A DNA stretch of 64,000 nucleotides from Cacajao melanocephalus (taxonomy: Eukaryota > Chordata > Mammalia > Primates > Pitheciidae): assembly GCA_963573385.1 (NCBI GenBank), contig CAUYLG010017981.1:41493-105492 (forward strand), given 5' to 3'. Shown here piece by piece: positions 36,336-61,850 of the stretch; the first letter of the stretch is position 1, and each line of letters starts with the position of its first letter. The position numbers and the translations under genes are program-made. A model generated the notes under the pieces. That model was not told the DNA's origin. It searched no databases and saw only the letters and a program-made list of their open reading frames with translations.

Positions 36336-36850
36336 GGCTGTGGCTCCCGTGGGGATGTCGGATGCCGGGATGCCCAGGGATAACTGGCTGGACCAGACCC
36401 TTTCTCTGGACTTGAATCCCTGCGGGTGGCCAGTTCTCGCCTGCAGAGGGGATCCGGGGCCGGAGGAGAGCGGGCTGGGCAACCCTCAGCAGATTTGTGG
36501 CTGGGCCTAAGCCTTCTTAGCCTCCACAGGTGGCCCACTGGAGCTCAGTCCCTGTCCTAATCCGAGGTATCTCCAGAGCCCGGCCCCAGCCGTGGGACAG
36601 GGGGCCACCAGAGGCACCTTCTCTCAAGGCCTTCTTGGGACACTTGCCTTCATCTGTGCCCCTGGGAGGCCCTTGTAGGGACCAAAGCCTTCACTGTCTT
36701 CAGAGCCATCTGGAAGGACATTGCAACCTCTGCCTCCCCACAAACTCCAGCCCAGCTTAGGTGATCGGGCTGTCAGTATTATCTTTCTCTTCGGGAGCGT
36801 GGAGCATGGTGGCTCCTGCCTGGTTGTTCCCCAACCCCTTCCCCATCCGT
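36336..36850 (+). other. PRRT1B: PRRT1B 3' UTR (end not determined)
   Basis: Unique sequence follows the stop as far as a partial Alu at 36852. No clear AATAAA lies before it; the first candidate, AATAAA, is in the Alu A-rich tail near 36931. The true 3' end is unknown. Confidence 0.45.
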
Positions 36851-36851
36851 A

Positions 36852-36942
36852 GGTGGAGCTTGCAGTGGGCTGAGATCACGGCACTGTACTCCAGCCTGGG
36901 TGACAGAGTGAGACTGTCTCAAAAACAAACAAATAAAAAAAC
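36852..36942 (+). mobile_element. 5'-truncated Alu
   Basis: The last 90 bases of an Alu in or just after the PRRT1B 3' UTR; its tail holds the nearest AATAAA. Confidence 0.9.
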
Positions 36943-37179
36943 GATTGCAAAGAGAGAGGAGGAAGGGGACCCCCAGCTGAGCCACACAAGATTGACAGCT
37001 CAAGCTAATCAGTTGCTTTCAGAGCAGCCATGGTGTGCTACTTACAGCCCTGGCACCAGGGGCTGAAACAGGAGAATGGCCCAGCTCAGCCCAGCCCCTC
37101 CTCCAGAAAGCTGGAGGCAGGCAGGAGGAAATAAGTGACGGGCAGCCTGGAGACCGCGGATTCCAGTTCAGCAAGCAGG

Positions 37180-38760
<1,581 letters not shown>

Positions 38761-38761
38761 G

Positions 38762-39050
38762 GCTAGGCATGGTGGCTCCTGCCTGTAATCCTAGCACTTT
38801 GGGAGACCGAGGTGGGAGGAGCGCCTGAGTCCAAGAGTTTGAGACCAGCCTGGGAAATACGGCGAGATCATCTCTACAAAAAAAAAAAAAAAAAAAAAAT
38901 GCCAGATATGGTGGCATGGGCCTGTAATCCCAGTTACAGGGGTGACTGGGTGGGAGGGTCGCTTGAGCCCGATGTCGAGGGTGCAGTGAGCTGTGATCAT
39001 GCCACTGCATTCCAGCCCAAGTGATGGAGCAAGAGCCTGTCTAAAAAAAA
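38762..39050 (+). mobile_element. Alu inside the L1 fragment
   Basis: Direct Alu with a 22-base A-rich linker in the middle. Confidence 0.94.
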
Positions 39051-39055
39051 TAAGT

Positions 39056-39350
39056 ATGCATGTGAGAGGAAGGAATGTAAAATTTTTGCACTTTTAACTG
39101 CTTATCACTATTGACTTGTATATTTATTATGTATATACATATAATGTTCCTGTCATGTATGCATAGATGTATACCTAATGGACATAGGCATGCAAAGAAC
39201 AGGGTCTGAAGGATTTATTCCAAATTACTGACAGTGGCTGCCTTTGGGGACAGAATGTGATGGGGAGGGTTTGTGCAACGCATTGCTGAATTTTTAAACA
39301 GGCTGTCTTGTGTAATGAAAAACGTAACAAAAAATATGCATGGCTTTTGA
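39056..39350 (+). mobile_element. old L1 fragment, continued
   Basis: A/T-rich L1-like sequence (gaacagggtctgaaggattt ... cagtggctgcctttgggg) after the Alu. Confidence 0.55.
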
Positions 39351-39629
39351 CACAGAACTACAAGTTTTGGGATTCATAGTCATGACGGAGACAGGGTTTG
39401 TTTTCCTGGAGCTAGCAGACCAACATGGGAGACAGACATTTATCAGATAATGTAGCTGCAAACTGTTTGCGGAGGTAGCTCATGCACATCTGCAATGTTG
39501 AGTGCAACTGAGAGAAAACTTCATCAGCGTGCATCCTGATTTAAGAGATACTAAAATATTTCTTAGAATCATTCACAGGTGGTTGAGAGAGTGGTGAAAA
39601 AAGGTCTTTCTGAGCATAGGCTGTGAGTA

Positions 39630-40345
39630 TATTAACATTAAAAACCAACCCAGTGCGCCAAGCAACATTCCATATTGGCTGCATCATTTTGAACTCCCAC
39701 CAGCAATGAATGAGCGTTCTGGGGGCGGCTCCCTATCCTCATCAACCCCTGGTATTTGTCCATCTTTTAGGTTTTAACCCTTCTGGGATGTGTGTAGGGC
39801 CATTTCAGTGTGGTTTTAATTTGCATCTCTCTGATGACTAATAATGTTTAGCCTTTTATCATGTTTTCTTTTTAATACAGACAAGGTTCTCACTCCATTG
39901 CCCCAGGCTGGAGTGCAGTGGCGTGTTCACAGCTCACTGTAACCTGGAATTCTTGGGCTTAAGCAATCCTGCTTTGGTCTCCCAAGTAGCTGGGACCACA
40001 GGTGTGCACTGCCACATCTGGCTAATTTTTAAATTGTTTTTATAGAGACAGGGTCTGTCTGGTCTTAAAGACAGACAGACTGGTCTTAAACTCCTGGCCT
40101 TAATCAATCCTCCTGTCTTGGTCTCCCAAAGCACTAGGATTACAGGTGTGAGCCACTGCACCTGGCCTAGCCTTTTATCATGTTTCTCGGCTATTTGGAT
40201 ATCTCTTTTTATGCGGTGCCTGTTCAAGTCTTGTGCCATTTTTATGTCGGACTGTTTTAGAGCAGTTCTGTATGTAATTGGGATGAGTCCTATGTTAGAT
40301 ACAGTATTGCTAACACCCTTTCACACTTCGTAACTTCCCTTTCCA
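39630..40345 (-). mobile_element. inverted L1 fragment with an inserted Alu
   Basis: tttgaactcccaccagcaat, tttaatttgcatctctctga and gtgcctgttcaagtcttgtg are typical of an inverted L1 3' region. An Alu splits it at 39867-40168. Confidence 0.85.
39872..40168 (-). mobile_element. Alu inserted in L1, with target-site duplication
   Basis: tagccttttatcatgttt flanks it exactly at 39849-39866 and 40168-40185. Confidence 0.95.
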
Positions 40346-40347
40346 CT

Positions 40348-40487
<140 letters not shown>

Positions 40488-40506
40488 TAATGGTGTCATC
40501 TGATGA

Positions 40507-40815
<309 letters not shown>

Positions 40816-40885
40816 GTGTTTGTCTATTCTTGTGCCACTATCACACTTCATTATGGGGCGCAAGAATATTTGACACATCGTCTTT

Positions 40886-41060
40886 CTCTATTACTAAGGC
40901 TGGAGTGCAGTGGTGTGATCACAGCTCACTACATCCTTAGCTTCCTGGGCTTAAGCAGTCTTCTCACCTCAGCCTCCCGAGTAGCTAGGACCACAGGTGT
41001 GTGCCACCATGCCTGGCTAATTTTTTATTTTTAGAGATGGGGGTCTCCCTATGCTGCCAG
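40886..41060 (-). mobile_element. partial Alu
   Basis: Inverted Alu, broken where the next T tract begins. Confidence 0.9.
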
Positions 41061-41235
41061 TTTTTTTTTTTTTTTTTTTTTTTTAAGACAGGGTGTCACT
41101 CTGTTGTCCAGGCTGGAGTACTGTGGTGTGACTGTGCCTCACTGCAGCCTCAAACCTCAAACTCCTGGGCTAAGGTGATCCTCCTGTCTCAGTCTCCCAA
41201 GCAGTTGGGATTACAAGCATGAGCCACCATGCCCC
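41061..41235 (-). mobile_element. Alu monomer
   Basis: Inverted Alu of about one monomer with a 23-base T tract. Confidence 0.9.
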
Positions 41236-41243
41236 AAAATCAC

Positions 41244-41533
41244 TTTTTTTTGAGATGGAGTCTTACTCTGTTGCCCAGGCTGGAGTGGGGTGGTGCCATC
41301 TTGGCTCACTGCAACCTCCAACTCCTGGGTTCAGGTGATCCTCCTGCCTCAGCCTCCCAAGGAGCTGGGACTACAGGTGTGCTCCACCACACCCAGCTAA
41401 TTTTTGTATTTTTAGTAGAGACAGGGTTTTGCTACGTTGGCCAGGCTGGTCTCGAACTCCTGACCTCAGGTGATCTGCGCGCCTCAGCCTCCCAAAGTGC
41501 TGGGATTACAGGTGTGAGCCAGTGCACCCAGCC
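41244..41533 (-). mobile_element. Alu
   Basis: Full-length inverted Alu. Confidence 0.95.
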
Positions 41534-41540
41534 CCAAATT

Positions 41541-41671
41541 CTTTTTTTTTTTTTAAAGATGGGGTTTCACCATGATGGCCAGGCTGGTCTTGAACTCCTG
41601 ACCTCAGGTGATCCACCCACTTGGGCCTCCCAAAGTGCTAGGATTACAGGCATGAGCCACTGCGCCCGGCC
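41541..41671 (-). mobile_element. Alu monomer
   Basis: Inverted left monomer of about 130 bases. Confidence 0.92.
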
Positions 41672-41761
41672 ACTTCTTAATTCTGATAATTTATCTGTAG
41701 AATCTGTTGGGTTTTCTATATACATAATGTTAATCTCTTTATAATGAGTTTTTTGTCTTCC

Positions 41762-42071
<310 letters not shown>

Positions 42072-42975
42072 TGTCTTCCTTTTTCAATTCTTACCCACCT
42101 TGGGTATTTTTCTTGCCTTATTGCACTAGCTGGGACCCCTAGTGTAATGCTGAATGGGAGTGCTGACAGAAGGCAACCTTGTCGTCTTCCCAGTCTCAAA
42201 ATGAAGGCTTTCAACATTTCACCTTGTTAAAAAACAGATTTTTTTTTCAGATTATGGAAGTACCCTTCTATTCCTAGTTTACAAAGAGTTTAAAAAAATT
42301 ATGCATGGATATTGAATTTTACTTTCATGTATACTGAGAAATTATCAAATTTATTCCATTAATATGGTAACATATTGATTTTCAAATGTTAAAATAGCTT
42401 TTCATTCCTGGAATAAATTCATCTTGATGAGCATGTATTATCGTACTTTCTATATATCACTTGATTCGGTTTGCTAAAATTTTGTTTAGGACTTTTGCAC
42501 TGTGTTCACAAGTGAAATTGGACTGTAACTTTTGTTCTTGTTATGGTTTCGGTGTCATAGTTATGTTGGTCTGATCACAAAAGTTGAAAACGTTTCTCAT
42601 TTTTGTCTTTGGAAGTGTTGTGTAAGATTCGATGTTGTGTATTCCTCAGATGTTTGGAGAGAGGTGTGTTAGCGCTTCCCACTAGGACCACAGGTTTATC
42701 CATTTCTCCTGGTGATACTGTCATCTTTTGCTTTACGTATTTTGAGGACATGTAATTAACTAGGTGTATACGAATTTAGAAATTGTTAAATTGAGCATAA
42801 TTTGTATCTTTACAAAGTGTTCCCTTTGTGACTCTAGCAATGCCTTTTGCCTTAAAGTCTGCTTTTTCTGCTATTAATAGAGCTATGCTTTGGTTTTTTT
42901 TGGTGGTCCTATTTGCAGAGTATATCTTTTTCCAAAATTTTACTTTCAACTTTTCTGTACTTGTAACTTAATATT
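42072..42975 (-). mobile_element. inverted L1 fragment
   Basis: aatgctgaatgggagtgctg, atggaagtacccttctattc, tcattcctggaataaattca and gatgagcatgtattatcg follow the inverted L1 ORF2 order. All frames are closed. Confidence 0.85.
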
Positions 42976-42977
42976 TA

Positions 42978-43553
<576 letters not shown>

Positions 43554-43554
43554 C

Positions 43555-44345
<791 letters not shown>

Positions 44346-44756
44346 TCAAGGACTGATCAGGAGACAGAGAGTAATTTTTAACAGGAAAAGGTTAATATAA
44401 AGAATAATTCAAAGACAAGAGAAACTGTGGATGCTAACAAATACTCTAGGGCTGCAGGTGAGCACTCAAGAGGAAAAACTTATCCATGGCTGGGATAGAG
44501 AAGTCACTGGAGAAGGTGTGGGTGCCTTCAAAGCCTGGTGAGTTCTGGACTGTCCCTTTTCCCCTTCACTACCCTTTGTCTGAAGTGCTGCTCAGTTTCT
44601 TGGCCACCTCATCTGGAATTGTCAGATGTCTTTAACATTACCTGGCTCCTGATGTCAGGCCTCCCTCCCCGTGTCTCTTCCTGAATCCTGGCCCACTAAT
44701 TCCTCCTTCTCTCCTAGCTCTCTGATGACTTCAGGCAGGGTTATATTATATTATAA

Positions 44757-45085
<329 letters not shown>

Positions 45086-45291
45086 CAGGTAGGGTTTTAA
45101 AATCTGATCAAGCTTTCCTAGCAGGACAGGTGGGTGGAACTGCCCCATCTGTCATTACCAGAGTGGAAATTCTTTCTTAAAACATTTTAGAATTAAATTC
45201 ATCAAGGACCACACAGTCCTTCTGGGATTTCCTTTGGAATAGTTTTGAATTTATACATTATCTGGGGGAGAAGTGACATCTTTACAGAAGT

Positions 45292-45612
<321 letters not shown>

Positions 45613-45659
45613 CCCACCAGAAAACTCCCAGAAAGTTAAATTTCCTATCCACAAACATT

Positions 45660-45815
45660 CACATCTCTCAATTTATTAAGGTTTTTTTTTTAATGCTTTT
45701 TAATACAATCTTACCATTTTTCCTATAAAAGTTTCATACATCTTTTGCTGGTGTTATGTCTAGGACCTTAAGATTTGTGATGCTAGTATAAACGGGGTCC
45801 TTTAAGAATTACATG
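45660..45815 (-). mobile_element. inverted L1 fragment
   Basis: ctggtgttatgtctaggacc and neighbours resemble inverted L1; it probably belongs with the pieces at 46306 and 46851. Confidence 0.6.
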
Positions 45816-45819
45816 TCCT

Positions 45820-45972
45820 GCAGCTGGGTGTGGTGGCACATGCCTGTAATCTGAGTTACTTGGGAGGTTCAGGTGGGAGGATTGCCTGAGCTCAAAAGTT
45901 TGAGGCTGCCGTTAGCTATGATCACATCTCTGTACTCCAGCCTGGGCAACAGAGAAAACAAACAAACAAAAA
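45820..45972 (+). mobile_element. partial Alu
   Basis: 5'-truncated direct Alu, right monomer. Confidence 0.88.
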
Positions 45973-46019
45973 GGATTACGTTTTCTGATTGCTTATTGAT
46001 TGTATATAGGAATATGTCT

Positions 46020-46305
<286 letters not shown>

Positions 46306-46572
46306 CTAGGAATATGTTTAACTCTTTATCTGGTTGTATAGCTAGCAACCTTGATAGATTTTCTTGTTTATCTCTCAGTTCTTTTTTCTTACAACGTTGG
46401 CAAGGATCCCCAGTACAATGAATAGACAAGGTGTTAGTGGGATCTTTCTCTTGTTTCTGATTTTAAAAGCAGCACTTTGAATATTTCACAATTATGCATG
46501 TCTGTATAGGATTTTGGAAGGTAACCTTTATCAAAGAGCCTTTCTATTTCTAGTTAACAAAAAGGTTTTTCT
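46306..46572 (-). mobile_element. inverted L1 fragment
   Basis: Continues the interrupted L1: aggatccccagtacaatgaa and ttggaaggtaacctttatca. Confidence 0.75.
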
Positions 46573-46573
46573 T

Positions 46574-46850
46574 TTGGCTGGCCGCGGTGTCTTGCACCTG
46601 TAATCTCTACACTTTGGGAGGGCAAGGTGGGTAGATTGCTTGAGCTCAAGAGTTCGAGACCAGCCTGTCCAACATGGTAAAACCCGGTCTCTACAAAAAA
46701 TACAAAAATTAGCTGAGTCTGGCAATGCGTGTCTGTAGTCCCAGCTACTCAGGAGGCTGAGGTGGATCGCTTGAGCCTGGGAGATTGAGGTTGCAGTGAG
46801 CCAAGATTGTGCCACTGCACTCCAGCCTAGGCGACAAAAGTGAAACCCTA
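46574..46850 (+). mobile_element. Alu
   Basis: Full-length direct Alu. Confidence 0.93.
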
Positions 46851-46960
46851 AATTTTTATTATTCATAGTAAAAATAATGAATGGATTTTAACAAAGGCTG
46901 TTCTGTGACTATTGCAGTGATTCTATGGCTTTCTTCCTTTAATTTGTTAATGTGGTACAT
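46851..46960 (-). mobile_element. inverted L1 fragment
   Basis: ctttcctttaatttgttaat-like sequence matches inverted L1 before it stops abruptly at about 46960. Confidence 0.65.
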
Positions 46961-47294
46961 TTGGGGGAAGTGAGGCCATGCTGTGAAAATAAACCCTGCA
47001 CTCTCCATGGCTTCATTTCTTCATTCACATCAAGCAAGGACAGCCAAGGTGGGTGGGGCGGTCCCTGTCCAGGCTCCCCCAGCTTGAGGCTCTGCCATCT
47101 CAACACCCAGACTCCAGGGGTACTGGGGGTAGGAAACAGTAAGTATGAACCTGCACAACAGTCCTTAAACGCCCAGGACACAGTGACACGTGTCTGCCTC
47201 TCAGATCTCAGGCAGGGGGCTGGGAAGCGTAGTCCTGTGTGCCCAGGAAGGAGACACAAACCAGACGTGTGGAGTGGCAGCGTCTAGCATGGGG

Positions 47295-47830
<536 letters not shown>

Positions 47831-49745
47831 TTGTGTGATTTTTCAATTAAGAGAACTGAATGAAGTAAAGCAGTCTCAAAGGGCTTGGTATCCCAAAATG
47901 CTCACCAGACACTTTGTGAGACCTTAGGAAGTAGAGGCTATCACCCCTCTTCCGGCTGGGGAAACTGGGAAGCAGAGAAGAGCACTTACCCACGGTCCCT
48001 TTGCTCATCAGCTGCAGAGTCAGGACACAGCCCTTTGCAGCCAAGGCCATATTCCCCCAGACTGCTGCCGGTCACTGAGGGACTCCAGTGGCCCAAGCCC
48101 CACCTTGACTGCTTCCTAAATAATGCACCCCTAGCGAATAAATGAAAAATATGGTTTGAATGAATGCTGGGCCTGCCTCTCACCCCTCTGGGGTAACAAA
48201 GAGCAGCCATCATACCCCATTCTCCAGCCTTGCATCACTGGAGGCGGGACCCAGACTGCCGACTGCAAGGTCAGAGCAGGTGGGTGGCTTGGGGCCCACT
48301 TTTGGTGGGACTGCAGTTCCTGGTTGGAGCAGGCATCTGAGCCTCCTGGGTTACTGACTAAGCATGCATACTCAGGCCCTGGGTGGGGATGCTCTGGGGT
48401 GGGGTGGAAGTCAAGGTGTTTCCTCGGTGACCATGGTGGGTTGCAGCAGCTGCTGCCCCGCAGCCCTGGTGGGAGTATGACCTGAGGCCCGAGGTCATAC
48501 CTGGCACGTCACCTCCTGCTCTTTGGGGCTGTTAGGGCCAGACCAGGTTCCTGCCGTTGCTGGCAGGGGAGGGGGATGGGGGTGGAGGACTCAGGAGTGA
48601 ACTGGTCGCTCTCAGGCCTCTGCGTGCTCATTGGTCAAATCAGATAACAGCGACAATGAGGAGCCTGAGGCGTGAGTGGTTGAGAGATCTGCCCGAGGAC
48701 GCAAGGAACAAAGGCGAGAACCTGGGCTTCCATTACCTTCGAGGTTCATGGAAGCTTCAGGTGCTGCCTGGCACACAGGTGCTCAGCCAAAAGCTGAGGG
48801 GATGGTGGATGCTTACCTGATGCTGGGGTCCCTTCTATCAGATCTTGTGATCAGCCCAGGAATACTTGGCCCCCTCCCTTTAAAGGGACAGACTTAAGGG
48901 GCTGCCCTTTGGGGTGCATGAGGGGAGATGCCTCCTCCTCACCGGGTCTGACCTCTGCATGACCAGGTAGAGATGCAGAGCTCCTGGGCTTCCCCAGGTG
49001 CTGTGGTGGGGCTGAAAGCTGGAGACTGGGGACCAGGGTGAATATGAGGGCTGGGCCTAACCCCCACCATTCCTGGGTGGCTATGCCTGGGTGCTCGGTC
49101 TCAGGTGCTAGGTTGGAAACCCTGGGGCACGCGTGGGCCGTGGTGTAGGGGTGACTCTGGGAGGATGAGGAAGACAGGGAGATGGTGAATGGCCTCCCAG
49201 AGCTGTTGGGCACCGTGCCTTACGGAGGGGACATAGCATATCTCAGGGCAGAGAAGGGACTGGAATCCCCAGGGCCTCCTCACTCAGTCCTTGTAGGTAC
49301 AGAGGCTCTGCTGCTCCCCCCTGGGGCTGGGCCTGAGTCTATGCACTGTCTCCTTGGTGGCAGAGGACACACCACAAAAGGCTCACCGTAAAGACAGTGC
49401 TTCTGGGCCCTGACGAGTGGCTCTAGAGCCTGTGCCCTCGAATCCCACCCAAGGAATGTCCTTTCACCAGGACATTGGGATGAGGGGCTCTTGGGTATGA
49501 ACCCACCTCCAGGCACGAGCAATTCTTTGACCAGCTGAATGCTTCTAGGTCACAAGGCCTAGGAGGGAAGGTTCTGGTGACGTCCATTTGACTCAGCCAC
49601 AACTACTCCAACAGCAGCCAGTGGGCCTAGGAATGGTGCTGAATGACCCTCAGCCTCCCAGGAGCCCTGCCTGGGCAGTGAGGCCGGCCCGGAGCAGCCT
49701 GGGCTGTCGCTGTAATTGCACACACGCAGCTGCGGCGCAGACATG
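47831..49745. other. intergenic DNA between PRRT1B and RAPGEF1 ends
   Basis: Unique, moderately GC-rich DNA. A weak MIR-like stretch may lie near 48640-48720. I see no gene. Confidence 0.65.
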
Positions 49746-49749
49746 GCAT

Positions 49750-52420
49750 CGGGCAGCTTTCATCCATTTATTTTTTTCATATAAAAGTTACATGTTTGAA
49801 ACGTCTGCAGGAAGATGCCACCCATCAGACAGCTTAGCTGGGGCACATATATTACAATATAACCCTGTGGAGGTCATGGGGCCGGAACGGGAGATGCGCC
49901 TCAGAATCAAGTTCAGGTCAGATATGGTGTGTGCCTGTCCCTCCTTGGCCCCCCACCCCCGACACCTGCAGGTGAGGACTGACCTCTGCAGGGAACGAGT
50001 CCTCTGCCTGGCTCATGTCTGTCTGTGAAGACTGATTCCTGTAACACACCCGGCCCCCCAAAGAACAGACGAGCCACGGCCAGGCTGCAGCACTGAGCAC
50101 AGGGCTCAGCAACAACCAGGGCCAGGCGCAGGGGGCGCAGGGGGACGCCTGTCATCAATAAGTCTTAGATACACCTCGCTGTCCTCACGCAGGGAGCCCC
50201 TGGGCACTGCCCATGTGCTGCCTGGGCCCTGCTGCTCAGACCACCAAGGGCTCCCAATGAGGGCCTGCGGAGTTGTGTGGGTACACCAGGGCCAGGCACA
50301 GGGTCTGTTCTGAATTCAGGGAAGGTAAAGAGACCCCGCTTCCATCTGGCTCAAGCCCGAGAACAAGGCAGACAAGAGCTGTGGACAGCACCTGACCACA
50401 GACCCGGACCCGCCTGCTACTGGGGTGATGAGAGGCCTGGTTTTGGAGGCTGCAGCTTGGCAGTGGCATTGCCTGTGCTACAGAGAGGGATTCGCAGGAG
50501 ACTCACAAATACAGGGAGAATTTCAGTTCGCACAACCCAAGGGCCCTGTGTGCAGAGCGGCCCTCACACACGCACAGCAGCATTCAACAGAGCTGGGCAA
50601 GGGAGGGGAGAGAGAGGCAAGGATTGAAATGAAGGGACTTTTAAAAGAAGGAACAAACTAAAAACCCAACCCACACACAATACTGTTAATAAGCCAGCGA
50701 CTCTACACACACACTCCTTAAATAATAAAGTGACAGGTCCCGGCTGGCCCTGCAGGACCGCTGCCAGAGGGGGTCCCGCCTGCTGCATCACAGCTTTCCT
50801 CCCTCCATCTACAGGACAAACAAAACACGGGAGGGGGGAAAAAGCCCATGTTTTCTTCTTGATAAATGCTGTTCAAAAACCCATGAAGGACTCAAAGTGA
50901 CATGGTGGTTTTAAAGAAAACCTAAATGATCAACAGATGTTGCTTTCTGCGTTCTTCCTTTGTTCCGTTTGAACTAGGCTAAGTACGCACAGTTAGACCC
51001 TGCTCTTCACTTGACCACGTCCCAAACCCGGGACAAGCACGCACTCTCATGCAAAGCAGACCCGGAGGCATGGGCTGGGGCAGCACGTCTGGGATCCTGC
51101 AGTGCCCTGCCTGTAGGCCCAGGCTGGAGGCCACAGAGCCGGCGGCACAGGGCAGGTTCTGTTTACCAAGCGCCCCACAAGCCTTGCCCAGATTGTCAGC
51201 CTCAGCAGCGAGAATGGTTTTGACAAGGAGGATGGAAAGAGCATCTGCTCTGTTAGATGGTCTAGCACGGGCGGAGGGCCGCCTGCTGCAGCTGCCACCT
51301 TAGGAGGCTCCTCCGCGGCCAGGCCTCCGCCTCCCTGCACCCCGAGGAGTGCCTGCACCATTCCGGTGCCTCAGGGATGCCCTTCCCTCCCAGGGGCACT
51401 AATAGCACTGGCTGAAAGAACCAGAGGAGGAGCCCCGAGGGCCAGCCCAGGATGGGGCAAGGAGGGAGGGAGGGAAGGCCACGGGATGAGGAGGGACAAG
51501 AGATGGAGTTTAAGGCACACAGCGAGCGATGGAGGAGGGAGTAGCTGGCCTCTCCCCTCTGAATTAACTCCCCCAGGAGCTCAGCTCTGGCCCCGGTTTG
51601 GTGAGGTTCAGAAGACTCCCAGCAATAAACAGTATTTCTTGGATGATCAAGTCTCCCTTACTCCAGCCTCCTCAGCTCCCTATATGGTGTGAGAAGGCGC
51701 AGTGGTGGGGTGGGAGGCAAGGGGCCACAAGATGACAGACACTGCTGCTCACAGGCGGGCAAGGGAGGCCCTGCTGGCGCCAGTACCTCGGTGCAGAGCA
51801 CTAGCTGCGGGGCTGCTAAGGCGTCACCTGCGTACCTTTCTGGGCCTGCTGAAAAGCTCACACCATCCTCCATGCATCGGAAGCAGAAATGGAAAGTGAA
51901 AGGACCCTCCCCCAGTCTACTCTGCTTTCTGCCCACAAAGCAGCTTCCCCCATTCCAGGGCCCCTGGAGGACAGCCTACCGCTCATTCGCCATTTTAGAA
52001 GATTCAGGGACCCTGAAGCTTAGAGAGGGGGAGGACTCGCCACTTCCTTGGTCTGCTGATGAGGTCTCTGCTGCTCTCTCCCTGGAGGGGAGTGGGTAGG
52101 AGGGCAAGTGGGGAAGAGATGGAAGTGAAAGCAGAAAACAAAACCAAACCAGAAAACCACCGGTTTGCGAATTGGCCACAAGACCTGCCTACTGGCTGCA
52201 CTGAGGCCCATGGGCCTGCTCCCATGGAGGAGGGAGGTGGGAAGCGCCAAGCGCCCAGCAGGCTCCAGCTCCGGCCTGGCACTGCACCGCTGAGGCCTGG
52301 CCAGCCTCGTGGCTCTGAGGCCGGGACTCCTGCCGTGCGCCTAACAGGTCCAAGGTCCTGTCCGGTCTGGGAGCCGCCCCCGCGCCCCTTGAGCGTTCTC
52401 CTAGATCCCGGCGCCTGCTC
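49750..52420 (-). other. RAPGEF1: RAPGEF1 3' UTR
   Basis: About 2.7 kb of unique sequence without any Alu follows the stop. It ends near the minus-strand AATAAA at 49767-49772. The lack of repeats, unlike the flanks, fits an exonic UTR. Confidence 0.75.
49767..49772 (-). terminator. RAPGEF1: RAPGEF1 polyadenylation signal (AATAAA)
   Basis: TTTATT on + reads AATAAA on the gene strand, 2.65 kb after the stop. Cleavage is expected near 49745-49755. Confidence 0.7.

Positions 52421-61850
<9,430 letters not shown>

Noticed and set aside
41229..41744. 171-codon frame with repeated [21 protein letters not shown] text
   Set aside because: Typical translation of inverted Alu DNA; no gene. The same holds for the many similar frames in the window.
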